Positions 14,101 through 22,300 of a stretch of DNA of 64,000 nucleotides are shown in pieces. The stretch is from Istiophorus platypterus. Its lineage: Eukaryota > Chordata > Actinopteri > Istiophoriformes > Istiophoridae. The DNA lies in NCBI GenBank assembly GCA_016859345.1, contig CM029121.1:11163411-11227410 (forward strand), in the 5' to 3' direction. Position numbers and translations under genes: made by a program. Under the pieces are notes generated by a model. It had not been told where the DNA came from. It made no database searches and was given only the letters and a program-made list of their open reading frames with translations. Numbering within the stretch: the first letter of the stretch is position 1; every line of letters begins with the position of its first letter.

Positions 14101-17100
14101 AAAACGACAGGAGGCGAAAAAGATAAAGTTGAAAAAGACACGGATAACAGCCTAAACACGGCTGAAAAGAAAGAACCAGAGGTAGCAAGGCCAACTGAGA
14201 AAAAAGAAGGCAGTCCAGACATGAACCAGGGCACAGGAAAGACAGATATCACAAGAATAGTTGTGATAAAAGAAAAAGGTCAAGAAGAGAAGGAAAGAAA
14301 AGAGGAGCAGGTGAATGGAAAAAGAGAGCCGGACAAAGTGGGCCCAAATGATACCAAGCTGAGGAAAGTCATTACTGAAAACACAGTGGAAATATTTGAA
14401 CAGGAAAGGACAAAGAACAACACTGTTACATATGACACAAAGGACACAGAGAAAGAAAATAATACCATAGTTTACCCTGAGCCTGAGAGGAAAATCCTTC
14501 CCACCGAATTGAATGTTACACAGCACACCCTATACAGGGCAAGAGAAGAGGAAAGTGGGAAACCAAAGGAAAAACCAACAATTAAAGAGGATAAGACAGA
14601 GGAGGAACATGCTGAGAAAACAAAGGAAGAATTGGATCGGGAAAGGGAGGAGAAAGAAAAAGAGGAGGAGAAAGAGGTCAACCAAAGCTTCACAGGTAAG
14701 AGGCCTATTTAGAAAAAAAACATTAATTGAAATGCAGAGAACTTTCCCCTTGGCCTTCAACTCACCTACTGTCCGTTCCCCTCCTGCAGAGAAAATCTGC
14801 CCACCTCCCCCTCGTCTTTACCACGGTTACCACCAGGTGGTGCTAGGGTCGGAGCCTCAGACAGTGGAGTTTTTCTGCAACCACTCATATGCTCTCAGTG
14901 GTGATGCCAAACGTACCTGCCAGCCAGATGGTACCTGGACGGGCAAACAACCCCTCTGTGTCAGAGGTACTGTCATCTCTTTTTTCACTGACTCTTTAAT
15001 TTGACTAATTACTGCTTATGATATCAGTTGGCTGATGAGAGACTTGTGGAAAGTATACATTTCTGTTGGCATATACGGTACATACAGCATTTTTCCTGAT
15101 TGTTACTGCATTGATAGATAGGTACCACATTCTAATAAGGTATACTTTCTAAAGGGTTTTCTAACTGCAGACTTAGTTTTATTGGAAAGTTATCTCTTAT
15201 TGAAGGATCATTGGTTTCTAACATTTTAATGGATCATCGGGCTTTTAGTTATAATAGTGGGTAAATAAACAAATATAAATGGCTAAATCTATACTAAATG
15301 TTAATGTTAAATGCTAATGAGAAAGGGGATCTTGCAGAACAATAATCCATCAAGTCTGGAGCTGTTAACGTTAATTAGTTCCTAATGGATAACGGTCTGT
15401 CTGCTCTGTAGCTCTTTGCCAAATGTTAAGTGGCTGAACTGTCTATTGGCTCGGCTTTCCTGATGAATTAAAGAGCTAGGGATAAAAGAAAAAGCAAGTT
15501 ATGCTGTACAGCAGCCAAAAGGGTTTTTTTTTGGTCAGCCTGGCAACCTTACGTGTACCAAATGTGTGTTTATTTGCAGCATGCCGGGAGCCAAAAGTGT
15601 CAGAGCTGGTTAAACAAAGAGTTGTGGCACCTCAGACACCATCCAGGTATGTATTATTATTATTATTATTATGTATAACAATGCTTGACATCCATAAGTA
15701 CTGTACAGTCTACTGCATAGTAATATTCCAGTTGGTGACTGGATAATTACACTCATGTCATTGTTCATTTTTCAGCCCTCACATTCAAAAGCACTTTACT
15801 TAAACTCGGAGCTATGTCTACTGTACACACCCATGGCCTCTTCTTTTCCCCTGTAGGAAAACACCTGTGCACAAGCTCTACTCCTCTATGCTGGGCCGAC
15901 AGCTCCAGTCTGGCGGCCCAACTAAAGGCCCCCCGGTGCTTCCCCAGCTGCCCCAGGGCTTTCACCACCTTTACACACATATAGAGTACGAGTGTACTTC
16001 TTCGTACTACCACCACTCAGGCAGTCCTCGCCGCACTTGCTTGAAGACGGGGAAATGGAGTGGACGTCATGTCTCCTGTACACCAGGTGAGGGCAGCAGC
16101 GGACTAATAGTTGAGTAACCACTGGAACTAAAAGCCAAACTCACACAGAGCATACACTGTGGCACATATTTTAATCCAGTGATTTGCACCCACACATCTA
16201 CAGTGATATGAAGATTCAAAATTGATGTCCACTATGGGCACATACAGCAGCATTTTCTAAAAATATAGTCATTGCCTTTAATTGCTGACATTGAGCAATA
16301 CCTTGTCAGCTTCTTCACCAATCTCTTTCAAATCCTTGTCAGCCTAAGAGCTGTGGGCTTCTCATTACTACCCAGTCAGAGCTCCCAATGCTACTAAGTA
16401 GAAATGCCATTAGCTGACATGAACAGCAGAGCTGTGGGATTGAGAGTTTAAAGCATCAGCATCTTCAATAAAAAGAGGCTTCCTCCAGGCTGCAAATAAA
16501 TATGCAACTTATGGCAGCCACCTGTCCTCTTTATTATCAACAACAACATCTTTACTCAAAACCGCTTTTTTGGATTTTCAAGACTGTCACCGTGGAACAG
16601 ATGTTTGCACACTGTCACAGATGATGAAAAAAGAGTTACATATCCACAACCCAGCAATTCTGTCACTAATTCCTATGTTGAAGATTCTTGTTAACATAAC
16701 AGCCACTCATGACTGGCAAAGATTCAGGAAAGTGGCAAGGCAGGACATCCTCGTTGGGGAACCAGGTAGATGGGTTGGGTTTATTTAGATGTCTGGGATC
16801 TGTTTTCAGCTGATTTTAGATATTACTTATTCAGTCTATTCAGAACATTCGCACCAAGCCTTCCCATTTGTTTGGTCAAATTATTCTGCAGTCATAATGT
16901 TGCTAGTTTTAAATTCACTAATAATATTGTATATTTTTCTGAGCTAAGTATACAAGTTTGAGGAGATTATACACAATTGTGATAACATAGAACCAAGGGT
17001 TTCCCCCAGCTTCTGGAAGGAAATCATACTGGACCAGCCATTTTAATCAGTATTTGTAGCAATCACTAAAAGGGCTGGACTCCCTGCTTTAATCCCAGGC

Positions 17101-18848
17101 TGGAAAGGTATCGGGTCTGTGGATAACTTTAATAAAGGAGCTCTGCACACATCTATAACAATATCAACAAACAGTGAAGGTAGAATCATCACATTCTAGC
17201 TGATCATGATATTGTGGGAGAAAGTAGCAAAAGCAGCTTGGAAGTCTAAAAACCTCAGCATAAGTCTGTCTATTTATTCACTGGCTGATGATAAAGGGGA
17301 TAAGATCTTTCATTTCAATCTTTCACAGAAGAATTTATGAGCATTTTGTAGAGTGAATAAATATCCATCTGTGTTTAGGGAGTGTCTTCAGAAATAGATG
17401 AATTGCACTAAGGCTTCTTTCGTGAGGTCGGAGCCCCCACATTGTGGAAAGACTCGGTGTATCATATGATGCTCCATCTATGCCAACAGCTCAGGCTCAA
17501 CAATTCAAACGCAGTCCCGCAAGCAGTAAATGTTGACACAGTCTCAGTTCAGGTCTAAATTTTTCCTGTCTTCCTGCCCTCCCCTTGATCATGCTCTTCC
17601 TCTCGTCCTGTCACCCCCTCTCTGGCAGTGTGTGGGAAGCATCCAACCTTTGACCCAGAGAGGCCGGCAGAGGCTCACTGGCCTTGGCTGGCAGCCATCT
17701 ACCGCCGCACCACCAATGGCATAAAGACCAAGATGACCAAGGCAGACAGTCTGGCAGGGTCCCTGAAGAAGGATGGCGGAGAAGGAGCTGACAACCACAA
17801 TCAGGCCACTGACTGGCAACTGGTGTGCAGTGGGGCTCTGGTGAACCAAAGGAGTGTGGTGGTTGCAGCTCACTGTGTGACAGATCTGGGGAAGGTGTAT
17901 CCTCTAGATTCAGCCAAGATCAAGGTGGTGGTGGGGAAGCATTACCGGGATGACCGCAGAGAAAGTAAAGGTCTTCAACACCTGAGGGTAGGCTGTCAGG
18001 GATCTTAGTTTATTACACAGATTACGGTGGTTTTATTACATTAAAAATCCAAACTGCACAGCCAACATTTTACAACGTTTTACTGATCTTTCCTATAAAA
18101 CCCATTTGTATGTGATACAATGTGAGCAGCAAGCTAAATTACATTGAATATTTCCTGCCTCAATAATTAATTTTTGCCCATCTCTTCTGCTTGTTTCTGA
18201 TATTTCTTCCTCTTCTTTTTTTTTTTAACTAAACTTGCACAATAAGTCCATCTCTTTCTCTTTAAGGTGGCCTCCATTGCAATTCATCCAAACTACGACC
18301 CCAACATTCTCGACTCTGACATTGCTGTGGTCAGGCTACTGGACAAAGCAAGGATTGGGGAGAAGATCCTGCCCCTCTGCTTCTCAGAAAACCAGGAAAA
18401 GGACTTGACCTCCGGACAAGGGCTTGTTACAGGCTGGTCTCCACTGCCCGATTTGAACTTAGGCGCTGAAGAGAAGGCGAGGGTTGGGCTCGTTCACCTC
18501 GCCGATGTAGTCCCATGTGAGCAGCAGTACGCTCGTAACGGCGTGCCGGTCAGCGTCACAGACAACATGCTCTGTGCCAGCCAGAAGCCTGACTATGGGT
18601 CCTCTAACATATGTCCCTCTGACACTGGGGGAATCCTTGTCCTCCCTGCCTTCTCTGACAGCCAAGCTGGCAACAACCAGAGGACGTCTCTGGGCTTTAC
18701 ACAGGTGCAGGGCGAGAGCAAAGGGCAGTGGTCGCTCCTGGGATTGGTGAGCTTCGGTTATGACCAAGGGGATTGCGATCCTGACCTCTACACAGTCTAC
18801 ACACGTGCATCCAACTTCAAAGACTGGATAGAGAGCAATATGAAATAA
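4941..18848 (+). CDS. pamr1: pamr1, inactive serine protease PAMR1 (13 coding exons, 5' end missing)
   Basis: This is a secreted multidomain protein related to mammalian PAMR1 (peptidase domain containing associated with muscle regeneration 1). Exons: 4941-5117, 5934-6059, 6616-6730, 9711-9928, 10602-10709, 13076-13246, 13428-13619, 13829-14695, 14790-14966, 15580-15646, 15857-16086, 17629-17987, 18267-18848. All junctions are GT-AG and the frame stays open to TAA, giving 1129 residues without exon 1. Domain order (visible numbering): Cys-rich region 1-101, CUB about 102-212, EGF 213-248, sushi 249-305 and 306-369, charged linker 370-658, sushi 659-717 and 718-816, trypsin-like 817-1129. His898 and Asp954 of the triad are kept, but the serine position is Thr1056, so catalysis is not expected. 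Mammalian PAMR1 is about 720 residues with two sushi domains. Identification is from close alignment with remembered human PAMR1 along most exons. Regulation is not visible. Confidence 0.95.
5934..6059 (+). CDS. pamr1: pamr1 exon 3, cysteine-rich region
   Basis: The acceptor tctttcag ends at 5933 and the donor gtgagt starts at 6060; phase 1 to 1. It encodes CSIFENCKRCNNGTWGP and ends ECRPGWSGGDCM, close to human PAMR1 CTIFENCKSCRNGSWG and ECRAGWYGGDCM. The region has paired cysteines typical of extracellular disulfide-rich modules. Confidence 0.95.
   Translation, partial: GAVFLRTVSAVTMGHGAPGMTFSLAASTALSVGPAGLEEIA
6616..6730 (+). CDS. pamr1: pamr1 exon 4, first half of CUB domain
   Basis: The acceptor tttcag ends at 6615 and the donor gtaaaa starts at 6731; phase 1 to 2. 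It encodes CGGVIRKRQGHLVLESYP and then CEWIIQVDYPFTIEL, the first two CUB cysteines and first beta strands. The domain continues in the exon at 9711 after a 3 kb intron. Confidence 0.94.
6940..7225 (+). repeat. Interspersed repeat copy 1 (common fish intronic repeat)
   Basis: It contains, in order, the words tgctaacattagc, aaacacaaattaca, gctgataggaatgtcattag, and ggaccattaatatctgtatgaaatttcatgg. The same words in the same order and orientation, with substitutions, occur at about 49650-50120, so this is a dispersed repeat. From memory it resembles a non-coding element abundant in percomorph fish introns. I cannot assign a formal family name. Confidence 0.7.
8278..8342 (+). repeat. LINE-like 3' tail fragment
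   Basis: The stretch reads aagataagatgaacttcatt, then aatcccgcaggagcaaattt, then a GCAGCAG-rich end. This matches the pattern 'aactttattgatcccnnnnggggaaatt...ttacagcagcag' that recurs in fish genomes, usually as the 3' tail of a retrotransposon. No coding remnant is attached. Family assignment is from memory and uncertain. It lies in pamr1 intron 4. Confidence 0.5.
9711..9928 (+). CDS. pamr1: pamr1 exon 5, second half of CUB domain
   Basis: The acceptor ccaatag ends at 9710 and the donor gtaggt starts at 9929; phase 2 to 1. It encodes MMVSLEF, then CHYDYVEVRDGD, then FCGNNRPAP and LFVSDGYKNFDGF. The DYVEVRDGD stretch has the acidic residues that bind calcium in many CUB domains, and the third and fourth CUB cysteines are present. 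Confidence 0.96.
10602..10709 (+). CDS. pamr1: pamr1 exon 6, EGF-like domain
   Basis: The acceptor tttacag ends at 10601 and the donor gtgagt starts at 10710; a symmetric phase 1-1 exon. It encodes one complete EGF module with six cysteines: ACSSSPCLHDGTC, then HCACLAGYTGKRCEN. The segment CLHDGTC fits the O-fucosylation consensus C2-xxxx-(S/T)-C3, as human PAMR1 does (CFHDGTC). The aspartate/asparagine hydroxylation consensus does not fit. Confidence 0.96.
13076..13246 (+). CDS. pamr1: pamr1 exon 7, sushi domain 1
   Basis: The acceptor cccctcag ends at 13075 and the donor gtaaga starts at 13247; phase 1-1. A full sushi/CCP module with four cysteines: GCHRPPVPTHGS, ITFHCDPGFELRG, AICLTDGTWS and PEC. 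In my recollection human PAMR1 has no direct counterpart, so this is an extra module relative to mammals or one lost there. Confidence 0.92.
13428..13619 (+). CDS. pamr1: pamr1 exon 8, sushi domain 2
   Basis: The acceptor tctccag ends at 13427 and a weak donor gtcaga starts at 13620; phase 1-1. Four sushi cysteines are present: RVCALPPKPKHG, LQYLCNQPYELSGTSQRTC and PPVCTK. The segment PYELSGTSQRTC resembles YVLSGNEKRTC of the first human sushi domain and the exon 10 module here, so exons 8 and 10 may be tandem duplicates. Confidence 0.92.
13829..14695 (+). CDS. pamr1: pamr1 exon 9, charged cysteine-free linker
   Basis: An 867-base phase 1-1 exon encodes 289 residues with no cysteine, between sushi domains 2 and 3. 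Composition is dominated by Lys, Glu, Asp and Thr (for example KDKDKAKETE, EEKEKEEEKEV), so it is predicted to be disordered. At least eight N-glycosylation sequons are visible (NNT, NKT, NRT, NDT, NVT, NQS among them). It is clearly coding: the frame is open throughout, both splice sites are good (cccacag / gtaaga), and flanking exons join in frame. I know of no counterpart in human PAMR1. It could be skipped without changing the frame. Confidence 0.85.
14790..14966 (+). CDS. pamr1: pamr1 exon 10, sushi domain 3 (equivalent of human sushi 1)
   Basis: The acceptor cctgcag ends at 14789 and a weak donor gtactg starts at 14967; phase 1-1. It encodes ICPPPPRLYHG, FFCNHSYALSGDAKRTCQ and GTWTGKQPLCVR, very close to the human FFCNNSYVLSGNEKRTCQ and GEWSGKQPICIK. 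Confidence 0.96.
15580..15646 (+). CDS. pamr1: pamr1 exon 11, start of sushi domain 4
   Basis: The acceptor tttgcag ends at 15579 and the donor gtatgt starts at 15647; phase 1 to 2. It encodes ACREPKVSELVKQRVVAP, matching human ACREPKISDLVRRRVLP. The sushi domain is interrupted by the next intron after its first cysteine. Confidence 0.95.
15649..15673. repeat. (ATT)n microsatellite
   Basis: A short ATT trinucleotide tract lies immediately after the donor of pamr1 exon 11. Confidence 0.85.
15857..16086 (+). CDS. pamr1: pamr1 exon 12, rest of sushi domain 4
   Basis: The acceptor cctgtag ends at 15856 and the donor gtgagg starts at 16087; phase 2 to 1. It encodes RKTPVHKLYSSM, then LPQGFHHLYTHIEYECTS, then SPRRTCLKTGKWSGRHVSC. 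Human PAMR1 has RETPLHQLYSAAF and SSRRTCLRTGKWSGRAPSC at the same place. The long spacer between the first two cysteines of this sushi domain is shared with mammals. Confidence 0.95.
17629..17987 (+). CDS. pamr1: pamr1 exon 13, trypsin-like domain, N-terminal half
   Basis: The acceptor tctggcag ends at 17628 and the donor gtaggc starts at 17988; phase 1 to 0. It encodes HWPWLAAIYRRTT, LVCSGALVNQRSVVVAAHC (catalytic-type His898 at 17871) and GKHYRDD. No Arg/Lys followed by IVGG-type activation site is seen. A roughly 30-residue Lys/Asp/Gly-rich insertion between IYRRT and the CSGAL strand is longer than in human. Confidence 0.95.
18267..18848 (+). CDS. pamr1: pamr1 exon 14, trypsin-like domain, C-terminal half and stop
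   Basis: The acceptor ctttaag ends at 18266; the frame runs to TAA at 18846-18848. It encodes IAIHPNYDPN, then DSDIAVVRLLDKARI (Asp954 at 18318), then VSVTDNMLCAS, then NICPSDTGGI, and ends KDWIESNMK as in human (KDWIERNMK). In the motif that is GDSGG in active proteases, the serine is Thr1056 (18624-18626) and the oxyanion-hole Gly is Ser. Confidence 0.97.
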   Translation: MASIAIHPNYDPNILDSDIAVVRLLDKARIGEKILPLCFSENQEKDLTSGQGLVTGWSPLPDLNLGAEEKARVGLVHLADVVPCEQQYARNGVPVSVTDNMLCASQKPDYGSSNICPSDTGGILVLPAFSDSQAGNNQRTSLGFTQVQGESKGQWSLLGLVSFGYDQGDCDPDLYTVYTRASNFKDWIESNMK

Positions 18849-19320
18849 AAATCCTGCTGTTTGTCTCACCATGTTCTCCCATGCTTCTAAAATATTCAAA
18901 TGGCTTTATATCTTTCTGTCCTCTTCCTTATGTTTGTCCGCTTTCAGTCTATTCCTCCTTTCTAATCCTTTCTTTTTTTTTGGTCTCATGCACAAGGGCA
19001 TTTTCTTACTAAATGCAGAAGCAACACTGGACAACACAGTGCTCTAACTCAAGGGGGTGCTAACACATTATATGTGCTGGGCATCAACCTTTTATCAGAA
19101 GACTTCAGTGTTCAGGTTCCTCAGCTGGAGGTTACAGACTTGAAAGTGACCAGAAAACCATTTCAAGCCTCTCACTGATGATGGTTTGTATTGTACTCAT
19201 TGTTATGTATATATGTTGTAATGTACTGAATTATTCTATCAATTCATAAGACTGAAGAGATGTACATATTGTATTGAAAGACGAAAAAATGATGACTTTT
19301 TAATTAAAGAAAATCTGGGT
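18849..19320 (+). other. pamr1: pamr1 3' UTR with ATTAAA poly(A) signal
   Basis: Non-coding sequence follows the stop. ATTAAA at 19303-19308 is the best poly(A) signal; it is followed by GT-rich sequence (ctgggtgggttaaagcttgtcattgttttt), which fits a cleavage region about 20 bases later. Length is therefore about 470 bases. No transcript evidence is available. Confidence 0.6.
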
Positions 19321-22300
19321 GGGTTAAAGCTTGTCATTGTTTTTCATCATTTTGTAAAACTCAGTATGTGTGCATGTATAAATACATACTACTGACAAAG
19401 AAGAGAATTAAATCACACTGATGATGTGAAAAGGAACACCTTATGTTTGCTCCACGAAGCACACAGTGGGCTTGCACTGTGAAGCAAATGAATCCAGGTC
19501 AGAGCAGTACCATTTTTACAACCATAAACGGAGCACATTATTCACAGATCAATTCTCTCTTCTGTGCTCAAATTAAATCAATTACTTCCATTTTGACCCT
19601 TCTCCATTATTCAGAGGTGAGTTCGCATAAAGAGAAGCACTTCTGCTTAAATCACCTTCCAAAAGGGGGAAAAAAGTACATTTTTTCTCTACATTTGGAA
19701 GCATCGATAGAGAAGCTGGGCTGTGGTTGTTGGTTCATTTTTTCTCAATTTCAAAATAATAACTAAATTTACCAGCTACTTAACATGAGTAAAATAAAGA
19801 TTAAATAATCTTTTTCTTCAAATGGAAAAAATGACACTGATAAAATCATGCAAGTATAATCAGGAAAAAAAATAAAGCGCAATACAGTAAAAGAAAATGG
19901 AACAGGATTAAATACACTAACTCAGACAAGCCATACAGTATTAGAGCTTTTTCAAAAAGGTTTAGAAGGTAAAAAAACAGCCTCAGGCTGGGAGTTCCAA
20001 AGTTGAGGTTTCCTGATTGCAAAATCCTGGTCATTTAAGCCTTCAATTAGGATTTAGGAGCAGTCAGAGGAACCATACATAAAGATATGTTTTCTGGCTC
20101 ATAGGGTACAAGTAAATCAGCAATAAAGCACATGAGGAAATTTAAATCTGATCAATAAAATTGTAAAACACAACACTAATATCACATTATACGTGCTAGC
20201 AAACAAATAATGCATCCACTAGATGGGAAACAACATCTCCGATGGGTTGATTTGTGTCAAATTTGTTTCTTCGTCTTTTACATAGTGTCATGGAAACAGA
20301 GCTGAGTGACAAAAAAAGAACCAACTAAAGTGTGTAAGGAAAAGAAAAGGAGAGATGTAATTGTTCAGAAATCAATGATGGCGCAGATAATAAAAACAAT
20401 AATTTTCTATAAGTGTAAGAAGTACAAACCTTTTGGGCTTAATCTTGGTGCAATTAAGAGGGTGTCACTAGAAATCCAGTAGGCACACTTCAATTTATGT
20501 GTCATTATTTACTGTTCTGCATTCTGCCTCTTCAGATCAATTCAATCAATATGAAATTATTGCATTTCATGAAATTTGAAAAAAAAAAAACAAAAACAAA
20601 AACAACATACACCATCAAAGCATTTTGGTGTTAAAAGCTTTATAGTCACCACAGCTAGTTATGTTCACTATAGCCATACATTCAACACTACCATAAACGT
20701 AGATAAACAGGGGTTGTGCTTAAACTCAAATTAAAGCTTTCAGTCAATGACCCACATCTAAAACCTACCTCTCAAACCTACCTCTCAATATCAGCTTATC
20801 CCCAGAGTAAACCCAGGTTATGTAAGCTGATGTCTTACTTCAGATATAAGAAAAAAAAAAACAACAATGTCTAAATTGGACTCTTCTTTTTTGAAGAGAT
20901 GTGCCAAAAAAGGGATCACGTAACACATATCTGAGCCCTATTTCTCCATAAATATTGCAGTCGGTTTCAAAATTTCATTCATTACTTTAAATTGCTTTAA
21001 ATTTAATGACTTGGACTGGGCCCATAATATACTGTATAATACATTTTCTAAACCCTTATGAGTCTGAATACAGCCAGTGTTCATCAGAGTAATTGTGACT
21101 TGACATTTCCCAGATCTAATGTTCTCACCAGAGGCGATCTGTGCTGCCAGGGCCACAAATCTTGAGCGCAGGGGAATGTTTTCAAGATTCAAGTTTCAGG
21201 ATTGAGTATTGTAAAATTCACTTTGGTTGTTATTTTACAATCTTCACCTAATTGTTACTAATTTTTCTAAGGCCCATTTTACAGTGTTTTGTTAACATTT
21301 TTTTGTTTTTTTTTTAACATACTCTCTAATAGTTCTGTGTAAGGTCAGTTTCAAAAAGTACCTTAAAATATAGTTTTTCTTTTTCTTTGTCTTCCTCTTA
21401 CTGTCATTATTAAAAACATATATATCCAGCCACATACAACAAGTGGTGCTGATAATATAAAATCACAATTGAAGTGCTACTGCAACAGCGGCTTTTTTTT
21501 TTGCACTTCGCGGGAGCAACATCTATCAAAGATTTTCTGTCTCTCCTTCACCCATTTACTAAGGCTCAACAACAGCTTAGTATAGTCCCATTTTTCCCAC
21601 ATGAGAGTCCTGTCCACTTGGGCTTGGAGACTTTTTCACAGGCCCTGGTTAGCTCGCAGGGCATCATCACTGGAACATGGGCAGCACTTAACAGAAAGCT
21701 GACTGGCCCGGGAAGAGAGATGTAACCCTGAGCAGAGTACCTGGATAATGATGAGAAAATGCTGCCATGAGAACTCCATTGTTAATGCTTGAGCGGCGGA
21801 AGGGCAAAATACTTATGACTGGACTTACACAAAATGTTTAGGTTTCAGTCCAGTTTCCCAGTTAGGCCAATGGGCCCTCTGTGCTTTGTTGTCAGAGAGA
21901 AGAGAAAAGCCCTTTGAACTAAAATAACTTGGCACCAAGGATACGCACACAGCTCTGCTGTTAGTATTCTGGTCTGACATAACAATGTTGGACTGCTAAT
22001 GAGATGTCCTTAAACATTTACATTCAGACGATATGTCTGGTGTTATTCTATATTTTTTCTTGTTCTTGTTCCGACTGAAGATGTGAGTCTTTAAAAATTA
22101 ATCACAAATGTTTAAGGCAAAGTTGGCCATTGTAGTTTTTACAAAATGTTACTCAACTGGGAGTAATTGGTGCATTTTTCAGAACTATTTACAGCTGTGG
22201 ATTGATACACATATTCACAGTAGCAGCACATTTTATATGGATTAACAAAAAATAAAGACTGCAATGATGGTGCTCATTTATTTCTTTTAATGGATGTGAA

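Noticed and set aside
13926..14760. Several long open frames on the - strand opposite the charged pamr1 exon (Ser/Phe/Leu-rich)
   Set aside because: They are shadows of the Lys/Glu-rich coding strand: AAG/GAA codons read as CTT/TTC on the other strand.
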